From: Lepidonotus clava
Lineage: Eukaryota; Annelida; Polychaeta; Phyllodocida; Polynoidae
Length of the DNA stretch: 64,000 bases
Assembly: GCA_936440205.1 (NCBI GenBank)
Contig: OW387139.1
Location: forward strand, 26,934,378 to 26,998,377
Reading direction: 5' to 3'
Shown in pieces: positions 47,176-57,820 of this stretch. The notes under the pieces were generated by a model. That model ran no database searches, was not told the DNA's origin, and saw only the letters and a program-made list of their open reading frames with translations. Positions within the stretch are counted from its first letter, which is position 1; each line of letters starts with the position of its first letter. Both the position numbers and the translations under genes were made by a program.

Positions 47176-47558
47176 TAAAGACGAGAAAAAGAGGAGGTGA
47201 AAAAAAAAAACGGGTCCTAAATAGATCAAGGATAAGAGAACTCTGACGAAGATAAAAAGAGACTAAGATATATAAAACGAATTATATGAACTTTTATTAA
47301 GAAGAGAGAAAAACGAAGAGAGAAAAACGAAGAGAGAAAAACGAAGAGAGAAGAGAAATAATAATTAGCCGGATAGGCCCCGGGGGCCCTCCGAAGTAGA
47401 CCGGGGAGGACAGAGGGTGACACCTCCTCCTCTGCCGATAAGGAGCGTAGGATTGAAATGTTTCTGGTTCTAGAGTATGTTCTGTTGTCGTTGCTGTATG
47501 AACTGTGTTGAAATTTTGTATAACGTGTTTTCCCACCTTTCAAGAAGGTGCGGGAGGG

Positions 47559-48509
47559 TGTGATGAACGGCTATTCAGCCAAAATACATAGAGGTTAAAA
47601 TAATAGAAATAAGGTAATAATAGAAATATATATAAGAGAACGAAATAGATGTAAAGAACGAATATGTAAAGAACGAAGAACGAAATAGATGTAAAGAACG
47701 AATATGTAAAGAACGAATAACGAATATGTAAAGAACGAATAACGAAAACGTAATGGAACGAAACCCGGAAATATGTAAACCGGAAGTGAAATGTAAACCG
47801 GAAACGGAATATATAAACCGGAAGTGACGTCAGTTGTAGGTCACGTGACCGAAGGCAGCCAATCAGGGCTGACCTCTCTAGTATATAAAGGGGCGGTGAG
47901 GCCCGAATAAACAGAGTTCTTTAACAGTTCTCCTGGTGTCCAGACGTGTCCTCTTTCCTGAAACAACCGCTAAAGATGAGCCGATCAGAGTAATTAAGCC
48001 GAAGTTAGGACAAAACAGTCGAAGTTCGAGATAGGTAGTAGAAACATAGGGTAAGTGGCCCGATGGCCCGAAGAACGAGGAACGAGGGAACGGAGTAGAG
48101 CACGAAGGCCCGAAGTAGTACCGGAAACCAAGGCGTAGTATGGTACGAAGACATGGGGAGCGGAACGAGGGAGCGAAGTCCGCGGGGACGAGGGCGCGGC
48201 ATGCTCGGCCCCACGCTACCAAACAATAGGCGACCGTCGGCCCGTCGCCCCCGCGGACCGGAACTCAGGGGTGGACCGCCCCCCGGCCGACCCGTACCCC
48301 TACCATAATTTCCCTCCCCCGCAGTCCTCCGTCGACATCGAGTGCCGATTCCCGATCGATTCGCTCAGCCCCCCCTCGTGCGCGAGGCACGACTCTAGAA
48401 ACACATCTCGGTTCTTGGCCCGGATTCCCCGTCCGCCCCGAGACCCGAACAACCCCCACGTTCCTCTGTTGTAAGAATCGGCAACCCCGACTTACCAGAG
48501 AACGTCACA
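47559..48509 (+). repeat. 3' LTR of the gypsy-type element
   Basis: 951 bp, nearly identical to the 5' LTR, followed by the target duplication CATAA (48510-48514). It supplies the AATAAA for all sense transcripts of the element. Confidence 0.95.
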
Positions 48510-48514
48510 CATAA

Positions 48515-49362
48515 CAATCGCACTCTGAATCACTACAAAACTAACTCCAAATCATCTGTACACAAAGGTGAAAAGAAAAAAGAACTAGACTACATTTATG
48601 ATTAGAATATGCGATGAGGACGTCGCCTGTGATCCTCACTTTTGTTTTGCATTTAGCAAATGTCTATATTTTATATATGTTTGTAAAGGTTTCTAAAAGA
48701 TATTAAAGAAAACGTCACCGTCTCTTCAACTACCCTCTTATCTATTCTAAATTGAACATACACTGGCCTAATATTCTAAAACGATTAAAAACAATACAAA
48801 ATAAAATGTCCCACTGTACATCTAAATTCCGTCACCTCTACCAAACACTCCTCTCTTTATTCTGTGTAAAACAAAATTAATGACGAGGCAGATGTGCAGC
48901 CCTCAATGATTCACCGACCTGTATGAATACAAGGTTAAGTTAAATGATGCGGGCTCGCCAAGCATGTGCGTCGAAGTGGAGCCGTGTCGTCATTACCTTC
49001 ACTTTTTGTTTCACCTTATTATTATAATATATATAATATATATATAATATATAATATTCCATTCATTGAGAATAGAGTAGGCCTATAAGTAGATATAGAA
49101 ACATGCAAGTTACCATAGACTGGCTTCCCTATTAGCGCAGCACCAATCGCTGCGGCTCCTACACTAAGGTAGAGATATGTATGTATAACGTGGCTCTGGT
49201 CAAGGTGGGCATGACCGACAGGCCTGGGGCGTTAACCATTGCGGCACCAATGACATCGGCCTGACAGGGACCTCTTCATTCAACAGGAGGGGACTGATTA
49301 CTGACCGGCACACCCCCTCCCCCACCTCCCCTGAAGTTGGCCGATTTGAGACTCTTACACTT
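48515..49362. other. No gene recognised
   Basis: AT-rich, with a TA-rich simple repeat at about 49020-49062. No exon is supported. Confidence 0.45.
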
Positions 49363-49492
49363 GAGCTGCTCTTCCTGCACTGCTCCTGGTGTGGCGAACA
49401 CCTGGAGGCCAGCCTCTCCTCCATCCCATGCCTGCTCGGTAAGACCCACTGGAGAGGGGAGGAGGCAGTGGGAGAAGCGGAGGGAGCAGCTC
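49363..49492. promoter_or_regulatory. GAGCAGCTC pair in GC-rich island
   Basis: GAGCTGCTC (49363-49371) and GAGCAGCTC (49484-49492) are the same dyad motif in opposite orientations, inside a GC-rich island of about 49200-49960 without a convincing coding frame. Confidence 0.35.
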
Positions 49493-51540
49493 GGGTGGGA
49501 GTAGAGGCCTCACACCAGTGGCTTAGCCGGCCTGTAGTAATGCTCAGCGCGCCGCAAGCCTGCCACTCTACCTTCTTTAATACTTATATACCTCACGTAC
49601 AGGTTGCCGTGGTCGCCCTAAGCTCCAAGCGGCAGGCGGCAGACTCAAACCCGCCCTGACTACTACCGCCGACGCCGCTATTGCCGCCCTGGAGGACCCG
49701 AGACAGAGCGGGCCGGATGGTGTGTGGCCACAACGCACCGGGAGATGGGCAGCGTAAAGACGGGCGGCGCCCACACAACCACACAACCATCATGTAGCCG
49801 GCCACTTTGAAACCCTTCTCGTCGTCACCGTCGGCAGCAACAGTGCAGTGGTACAACGACTGGGGCGGGGTAGCCGCGTTGTGATCGTCCCTCCCCTCCG
49901 ACACCGCCCCAACAGGAGCTACCCCACGACTAGCCCCGGGACGCCCCGACCACGGAGACACGTAGGGTACGAGTGTACTGTCACCAATCTATAGCAGGAG
50001 TCACGCCAAGCGGAATCTGTTAAATTGAATTGGGCTAATCTGCCGGCCACAGGAGTGGCTCAGCACAGAGAGCACACCCCTAGGTGACTCAGGACTGATC
50101 GACCACCAGGTCGTGGGCTGACCAGCAGGCCAATACTGCCTCCATAAATAAAACTACACAAAGAGTTACCGGTTACTGCTGACTGGACGTAAAAATTGCT
50201 ATCTTCGAAAGTCAGAGAGACTCAGTGATACGATGGCCGTATTAGGGACGAGGAGAATAAAGAGTGCGATTGACGGTAAGCGACCTTTATGTTTATACCA
50301 TATCCAGACTGCCTTTCCCTCTCCATATGAATGTCACCATGGTTTGCCATTGTTGGCTCTCCTCGGTGAAAACACAATGCGGCATGCGTCCCTCACACCC
50401 GCCATTTGCCCGTCTGGTGTCTCAGGTAACTGCTACCCGAAATGAAGAAACTGTCACGAAACATGATCGTGGTCTAACGCTATCATTTTGGCGTATGGTC
50501 GTAACACGGCATTGCCGTAGGCTCGGTGGGAGGCCCTGTTCTGTTAGCATTAGGGTATATGCGGCGCGACTTAAGTAGGGGATAAGTCATGCAATCCGTC
50601 AATAAGAAATAGAGGGGCGCCGCCAACTGGGGCTGGGGCGGCAAGAAGCCAGGTGGACCCGTTTCTTGAGATAGACATCTTTATGGACTGGATCCTCGAG
50701 AGTACCGCACTGATTCGCAGAACGTGAGGGGTTCGGTCAGCTATCTACAACTCATATACATGTAGCTATTATTAGACCATATGCGTGCTCAGTGTGAGAG
50801 TGTTGTGTGTTTAAGCGCATTTAATCGGGTGTAGCCTGGCTGACTATAGGCTGCTGGTATGGCATGATCAACGTATTACACCTGACTGAGTAATTGCAGT
50901 TGTGGGATGGGATAATTTATCTTAGGTTCTTATTCAAAACTTGAGTGGTTAAAAGGAGCTTGCCTGTCACAGATGATATGGAGCAAAGTGCCACCAAACA
51001 TTATCATATAATCAAAGTTATATCAATAATAAAACTTTATATTTTTCCTAAAAGTATAACATAAAAGAATTTCAAGTTCTTTTTGTAAAACCTTTCAGAG
51101 TGTAATCGATATTGTAATCAAAATTGATAGAATGGTATCCAAGCGATGGTATTTTGAAACAACCGCCCCCTTGTTATTAGCATCAGGATATAAGTCAAAA
51201 TTTCATCGTACATTGAGACTGTAGTACTACTCTGTCAATACTGCTTCGTAGCAATACTTTCTAATTGTCTGTTACCCACTGGCCCGTCTTATCAATTGAA
51301 CATGTACAGCCACTCTCCTCTTGTGGATCACTTGGTCCCGTCATACAGAGAGCGGTATAAGACAGAGTACCGTCGGGGGAGAGACGTAGGGTGGCAGTGG
51401 TTTCCCTCTCCTCTACCCTCCCCTGTCTGGAGGCGCCCATGAGGCGACTCCCAATGACGGGTCCGACTGGAGGACAGCCGCCAAGGCTGACCAGCCGGCC
51501 AAAAAGACGTCTTATATCTCCACCCCCACCCGATATCGAC
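49493..51540. other. No gene recognised
   Basis: The GC-rich part to about 49970 and a short island near 50040-50140 are open in several frames on both strands, without a recognisable domain or consistent splice signals. The rest is AT-rich. Confidence 0.4.
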
Positions 51541-51683
51541 GAGCTGCTCTTAGAGCAATTGCAGTGTCGGGGTTGTGGGCGGACGTGGTCCTCGGACCTC
51601 ATTGCTTCACCGTCGGCGGCCCCACCTCCTGCGAGCTGCTCGCCCCGCCAGGCGCTCACTGCCGCCAAGTAGGGGAGCAGCTC
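51541..51683. promoter_or_regulatory. GAGCAGCTC triplet in GC-rich island
   Basis: GAGCTGCTC at 51541-51549 and 51633-51641 and GAGCAGCTC at 51675-51683, within an island of about 51290-51700. The sites do not share a reading frame, which argues against a coding explanation. Confidence 0.35.
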
Positions 51684-53689
51684 ACAGTTCGTGACTGGGG
51701 AATACACGCGGCTAATGAGACCTGTGAGCTACAATATTTGTGCCCTGCCAAAAGAAGAAGATACTTGAGCGGCAATATCGTCCCGCAAATAGCATTGCTC
51801 TTTCTAAGGCATTAGGTTGCAATATTATCACCACTTTGGGATCAGGTCCGAGGAAAAGCGTGGTGACCATTGCTATCTTGACCATAACGTATCTCAGCTA
51901 TTTGAATGGCTATTACTATGCTTATTGTCTCAACGTTAATACAATTCTTACCAGGAATATAATTAAATACCTGCAATTCAATCCTAAAGACTCTGCAAGC
52001 AAGTGAAGTAATATCAAGTGGCCAGACTCAAAATTACTTCCAGAATATTTAGTCAGTAACATTACTAAGGGTTACTCATTAACTTTAGAATAAATTCGAT
52101 TACTTTCGCAATGGACTTTTGAGACCCGTTCACTCCTTCTTCCCATCTCTTGTTCATGTAGTTACCGAGGTAGCTCAAGACAACAATGCAAACTGCAGTT
52201 GAACAACCCAAAAGTAAAGCTCAGCATTTCAAATTCTAGAGGGTTTATCATAATCTCTCTCATAGATGAATATAGGCCTATATCATGTACGGTTAGTTCA
52301 CTTTCCATACAGCGTTGGATAGATTGGTTAACACATAATTATGCTCAGGTAAAAAAACACAAAACCCACGGATCTGACTGCACCGAGTCTCCCTTATAGG
52401 CCCAGCTTTCTACACCTGGATCGTCTGTCGTGTTGGAGATCTGGAACCGAATGCTTTCGAAACTGCGTCATCCTATGTACATTCAGGAGGCCTAGAATAA
52501 ATTATTTCATTTTATAGTTTAATTAAAATATACATTCACTGGCTTATTCTGTTAATTGGTTGTAAACCAATATGTATCTGATGTTGCATTTTGTATTGTC
52601 ATTATGCCTACACCATATTGCATTAAACGCATGCACACGGCCCAGTGGCCAGTCAGGTCCAAGCCTACGTCCAGCAGACCGCCAAATAGTACGTCAGGAA
52701 AACTGCCTCTGTTCCTGACATACACCTGTCTGTGGACACTCCCACTTACCTAACACCTCGTAGATAGGGCTTTCAGGATCGTCGTCCCTCCCCGCTGGGA
52801 GTTCTTCCAGCCCTTGATTGCCTGTACTTTCGAGAGGTGACAACAGTAATGACAAACACAGACATTGTTACCTTTTCTCATGATTGCCTTTAAATCATGC
52901 AAAACCATAGCATCACTTGATGAATTTTTGACTCTCCTAAAGTATTATGCTGTTTTTGTTCTATGAAAGGAACGCGAGAAACGATCGTAGCTGATAAATT
53001 GCTCTTACAAAGTATTTGTAGTAGGCCCCACCCGCCCCTTCTTCAGGTTGCTATGAAAATCTGTGACACAATCTCCTTAGATAAAGATAAATTATACGTC
53101 AACACTCTAAACCATGTAATCTCGGTCCATGCTGTTTGGAAACCATCTAACAGGGGACAGATAGTGTGGTAGGTTTTGTGATATACATGAGGGCCACCCT
53201 GTCAACCTCCAGGAAGTGGTTGCATGACTCGGTGGGCCCCACTTAGGTCCGGCATTGTTTTATTGTACGCATGTCTGACTCTCCAGGGCACCTGTCAGGT
53301 CCACCACAACAACATACCCTGGAGGCCCACTATCTGTGCCTCATGGCGCCGGCCACCCCGAGTTTATACCACCAGGGATCCCCTGCGCCATTCTCATACT
53401 AACGCCGTAAACGTATGTAGCAACTATCGTATTTGTCTATAATCCCCATGCCGCTGTGTGAGAACTTGAATTAAACTCTAAAGCCGAAGATTGAATAGGG
53501 GATTATAGTATCGCTTGTTTATACGAGAGGCTCTTGTATATGCCTCAGGATTTGTAGTACTGCTAAAAAGCAAACGGTGTACTGGGGTAATTCCGATGCA
53601 TTACTTGCATATAACGCGGGTAATTTATGCGTATACATATAAAGTGCATATTTATTTATACTCCGTTCCGTTTGTACTCCGTATATATA

Positions 53690-53733
<44 letters not shown>

Positions 53734-54137
53734 ATCTTATCTAATGTTATGTAATATTTCGAATTTTAAAGTTCATACAAGTATTTTAAAAGCATCGTAT
53801 GCATATCGTTGTCTGATATTCCAAATGTAGGATTATCAAAAAATGAATGATATTTCCATAGTTTTCACACAATTCATGAAACTTGTACATATGTATGAAA
53901 GTTATACTGCATAAAGTAACGTCAGACATAGAAACTCGACAAAATAATGAGGCCATATTTATTCATTTGCGTAAGGAAAACCATGCATTCTTAGAGAACG
54001 GGACAATAATTATTAAGTTCATATATTCAACTCCCCCAATGTCAGTCATGGTTTCAGTGTCGGTTTTGGATATATGGCAATTGCATCGATGGGCAGCAGT
54101 ATGGTACAGCAGGGCTGTTTGGTTTTCTCTCCCCTGT
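51684..54137. other. No gene recognised
   Basis: No supported exon or RNA gene. An 11-bp perfect inverted pair CTATAATCCCC/GGGGATTATAG frames 53437-53508, possibly a tiny hairpin element. GC-richer patches at 52630-52820 and 53190-53400 are unexplained. Confidence 0.4.
53682..53730. repeat. (TA)n microsatellite
   Basis: Almost uninterrupted TA dinucleotides over about 49 bp with one phase slip. Confidence 0.95.
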
Positions 54138-54140
54138 CCA

Positions 54141-54320
54141 GGGGGGCATTCCATAAAACATCGGCGATACTTGTTTTTGGGTTACCGCGTATCGCGAGGC
54201 CAAAATGCCTTCCATAAAAAATCGACGATATATCGCCACGATATTTGCGCTTCCATAAAACTTTGGCGATATATCGCCAGCACCCCGCGATAGTCCAAAA
54301 CCGCTAAAATCGGCGATACC
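54141..54320 (+). repeat. Left TIR and subterminal repeats of Harbinger element
   Basis: Three spaced copies of TTCCATAAAA followed 2-3 bases later by TCGnCGATA or TGGCGATATATCGCC (starting near 54150, 54210 and 54250). Similar words occur at the other end. They are candidate transposase-binding sites. Confidence 0.7.
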
Positions 54321-54422
54321 AAATTTTTGTATCGTGGTGTTTTACAACCCCTTTTAAACCTATTCTCTAACGTTGAAATCGATTTTAACAGAAACCGCAA
54401 GTCATTCTGGGATACTTCCAAC

Positions 54423-57206
54423 ATGGGTGAGCACACAAATAAGCCACATGAGCTTTTTCTTGACTTTTCAATATTTAGAGTGTTACCGCGCTTCAGCGTT
54501 TTTACCTCTATATACTATAATCACTGTAGAAGTGTTTGGTCTGAATATAAAGGCCCCTACAGTATTGTAGAGTTACTAAACAATGATTTGAGGTCAAAGT
54601 GAGCGATAATAGATGAATTTAGACGAATTTCAATAAATGGTGATATTTTGTAATTCTGTCTATTTCAAGTGATATTTCTAACTTCTTGCACGTAATGTGT
54701 CAACCACTCTAATTTTGTAGTAAATTCTTAACCTACAGTCAAAGTTATATAAAAGTGAAGTAATAATTATCATTTATTTTTTATTTCAGCACCCAGGAGG
54801 AAGACCAGGTCACCTCAGACCAGCAGGTGTCTGCGTTTTCAACATTTTGCGCTCGCTACCTACTTGAAAAGGAAAAGCTACAGCCGTATGTGGGGGCAAA
54901 AACGGTGCAAGTCAAAGAAAGTCTACCGCGAACGCATTGACCCAAGGGTGAGGTGGCCGAGGATCAAAGACTTCCAGGCAAGATTTCGCCTTCCCCCTAG
55001 CTGCGTGGAGGAACTCACCCGAGAGTTCGAGGCCAGCCGTTTTCGCCCTGGGAAGGGTGAACATGAGAAGAGAGGAAAGCCCATCCCCCTCTTCCACAAG
55101 GTAAATGAGAAGAATGTCGCTATATTATTATGGAAGGCCTACATGAAAGAAAATAACCCACAGCAAAATAACGAAAATTCAGAGTATCGCCAATAATTTA
55201 TGGAAGTAGGCCTAGAAAAATTATCACCATTAAAATAAAATAACCCCAGTGTATCCTAACTGTACTTGCAAATTAATGCTATTCATTCATTATAATTTTT
55301 CCGATTTATAGGTGTGCTACTGTCTACGGTATTTGGCCACTGGCTCCTACTATGGTGTCGTGTCCGACACCCAGGGGGGCTGCTCCACCTCCAGCATCGG
55401 TAGGGCCATACTACCCTTCATCAAGTTCCTCGTTTCGCGCAGGAAGAAGTACATCAAGTTCCCCAAGGTAAATGATAAAAATCATTACCCTCATTGATTT
55501 AGCAGTCCATAAAAAAAAAAGGAAAATATGCGGTCAAAAATATTCAGAAGGTGACCCCTTATGTAATCTGTTAGCTGCATTCGCTATAAATATGGCAATA
55601 ATCCTCACTAAATTATTCAGTCATAATGATCGATATTATCGTCAACGTTAAAGTCATATTATCTTTTTTTAGGGTGAGGCGCTACACGAGTCAGCTCTCC
55701 GCTTCGCAGAACGACACAAGATGCCGCAGTGTGTGGGGTGTATCGACGGCACCTACATCCCTATAAAGAGGCCCGTCCGGAATGAGCATGCGTACGTCTG
55801 CCGCAAGGGATACCATGCTCTGAACGTTCTTGTGAGTATAATTATATAGAAATGATGACAAATAGAATTCAGCAAATAGTGTACAGACAATTACATTTTT
55901 ATTCTCTTTAACCCTTCATAACCTTGATCTCTTATATACGTCTTTTGTCAAGCACCACAATGCATAAAAAACACAAAATAACATACAAGTTTAAAATATA
56001 TTCACAATTATATGTTAACAGATAGCCAGTGACCACGATGAGAGAATAACGTTTGTGGAGAGTGGTATGTCTGGCTGCCACCACGATCAGGCTGTCCTGG
56101 ATTATTCAGATTTGGGACAGCAGATCGCCAACCATGGTCGACTAGGACCATACTTTCTCTTAGGAGACGGCGGGTAGGTTAAACGTCAGTAAACGGCGAT
56201 AAAAAATATACAGAACATAAAAGCCAAATATCACACGTCATTTTTTTACCCTACCGTCACGATATTGTTAACCACATTTCAACAGACGGGGTAAATTTGT
56301 GAAATATGTCTCTATATTAGACATGACACTAGCACTGGCAGTATTACTTTTACAAATTCAATTTTCTAACTTCTAACACATATATCTCTCTTTCTCTAAG
56401 TCTCTCTATATTATATACACAATGCAAAATATTTTCTAAGTAATAATAACGTTGTATTATTATTTCTTTCGACAGCTATGCTCTCACCCCACAAGTCTTC
56501 ACGCCCTTCCGCACCCAAAACCTGGAAGAACTAGAACCCTGGCAGAGAGACTACCAGTTCGCCCAGACAAGCGCGCGTTCTTCAGTTGAGCGTACAATCG
56601 GACAGCTCAAGTCGCGTTGGAGGTATGCATCTTAATTAAAGATATCGCCAATATTTACAACACAAAATAATAACTCTAACTGTCGGATCCAAAGAGTAGT
56701 CATTCATCCATTGTCTTGTATGCGCCACTTTATAATCTTGCTTTCCGGTTACATAACTTTCCCAGAAATTAAAATACTATGTTTTCTATTTTATTCTAAG
56801 ATGCCTCTCCAAATCGGGTGGAGGGGTTATCGAGATGCATCCCCTTCAGGCCTCCTGGGTCGTGAAAGCCTGCTGTGTGCTGCACAATCGGTGTATCGAT
56901 TGGGGCCTTCGCAAACTCCAGCCTGGTCAGAACCGCGACCCCGACCTGGAAATGACGCTCCAGGTGAACGCCCGATACCGCTTCCTCCTCAACAACCGTA
57001 ACATCGACCGCGAGGAAGTTGCTGACCACGACCAAGGCCCCAATACCAGGGACAACCCTTCCCTCGAGGGAGTCCAGAGGCGTGATAACTACATCTACGC
57101 CCAGTACGGGGGGCCAATGCCTCAAGCACTCCGCCAGCCAGCAGGAAGGGGTAGGGGTCGCAGGGGACGACGTCCTCGCGGTGCGAGGAATGTCAGAGGA
57201 CGATAA
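54423..57206 (+). CDS. PIF/Harbinger transposase (DDE superfamily), 7 coding exons
   Basis: The enzyme cuts at the TIRs and inserts the element. Exons: 54423-54426 (ATG G), 54790-55100, 55312-55467, 55673-55831, 56022-56173, 56476-56622 and 56801-57206. They total 1,335 nt, giving 444 aa with every phase closing and GT/AG at each border. The start, ATGG followed by donor GTGAGC, joins exactly to the next exon to give MAPRRKTRSPQ. Catalytic triad: Asp182 (GCIDGTYIPIKRP), Asp259 (YFLLGDGGYALTP) and Glu299 (SSVERTIGQLKSRW). SGMSGCHHDQAVL is the family's conserved HD region. The C-terminus is Arg/Gly-rich (GRGRGRRGRRPRG). The usual length for the family is about 350-450 aa. Confidence 0.92.
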
Positions 57207-57304
57207 ATCAGAACGTTCAAATTGTCGAGTTTTACACGAACATTTATCGAGACTATTTAAGAAACATACCCTCAGTAGTAAACTTGGAACTTCTGGCGAA
57301 ATGT

Positions 57305-57497
57305 GAGATGTCATCTTTTTGTATAAGACAAGACACTCTGTAATATTCTTCTAACTGAATCTTATTTGCTGTCGCAGCAGAATTTAAACTTTGACAAATC
57401 AGAGATGTAATCTTATTGTATCAGACAAAACACTCTGTAACATTCTTGTAACTGAATCTTACTTGCCGTCGCAGCAGAATTTAAACTTTGAAAAATA
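57305..57497 (+). repeat. 97-bp tandem duplication in transposase 3' UTR
   Basis: Two diverged head-to-tail copies begin GAGATGT at 57305 and 57402 and share CACTCTGTAA and GTCGCAGCAGAATTTAAAC. Confidence 0.85.
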
Positions 57498-57658
57498 TCG
57501 TCACAACAACGTTTTCTTTACTCGAGTAACCTAACACTTCAAACCGGTTTTCAAAGTGTAATGACTTAATTTCTTTATACAAATTTAAACTCGTCCTTTC
57601 CAGAAATACAGTTGCTGGTTCAAATACTTATACCTCCGAATTTTTCAGAATAACGTTG

Positions 57659-57664
57659 AATAAA
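57659..57664 (+). terminator. Likely poly(A) signal of the transposase gene
   Basis: AATAAA about 450 bp after the transposase stop and before the convergent gene's stop, followed by a T-rich stretch. Confidence 0.5.
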
Positions 57665-57820
57665 TTGTCTTTTTCAACACCAATTGTTATATCTCTGTCC
57701 ATTATCTCTACATGACACAACCCTAACTCTGTATGAAGGCAAAAACGATATTAATTAGAATCATAAAAGCCAGTGTCTATTTAATAGTGATAAAAAAAAA
57801 CGTATACAATTGACGCATGT

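Larger units (their letters stand above)
44188..47558 (+). other. 3.4-kb non-coding 3' region of the gypsy-type element
   Basis: No sense ORF above about 120 codons and none with recognisable content. It contains hairpin families at 45919-46001 and 46773-47175, a purine-rich tail with GAGAGAAAAACGAA units (about 47300-47350), and the purine-rich GAAGGTGCGGGAGGG just before the 3' LTR that may act as polypurine tract. Confidence 0.7.
34934..48509 (+). mobile_element. Ty3/gypsy-type LTR retrotransposon, ~13.6 kb, looks whole and young
   Basis: Two 951-bp LTRs (34934-35884 and 47559-48509) differ at about one position and are flanked by the same CATAA (34929-34933 and 48510-48514). The order inside is: primer-binding-site-like sequence, gag, pol in a different frame (protease, RT, RNase H, integrase with a GPY/F-like end), a third long ORF with its own promoter, then 3.4 kb of non-coding sequence with structured repeats. 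The domain order RT-RNaseH-IN places it in Ty3/gypsy (Metaviridae). No breaks are evident in the three ORFs. LTR identity implies very recent insertion. The size and the ORF in the env position, without membrane segments, are unusual. Confidence 0.95.

Noticed and set aside
51261-51707. 148-codon minus-strand frame and overlapping plus-strand frames in the GC-rich island
   Set aside because: Open on both strands because of composition; no domain, no consistent splice sites, and the GAGCAGCTC sites fall in different frames.
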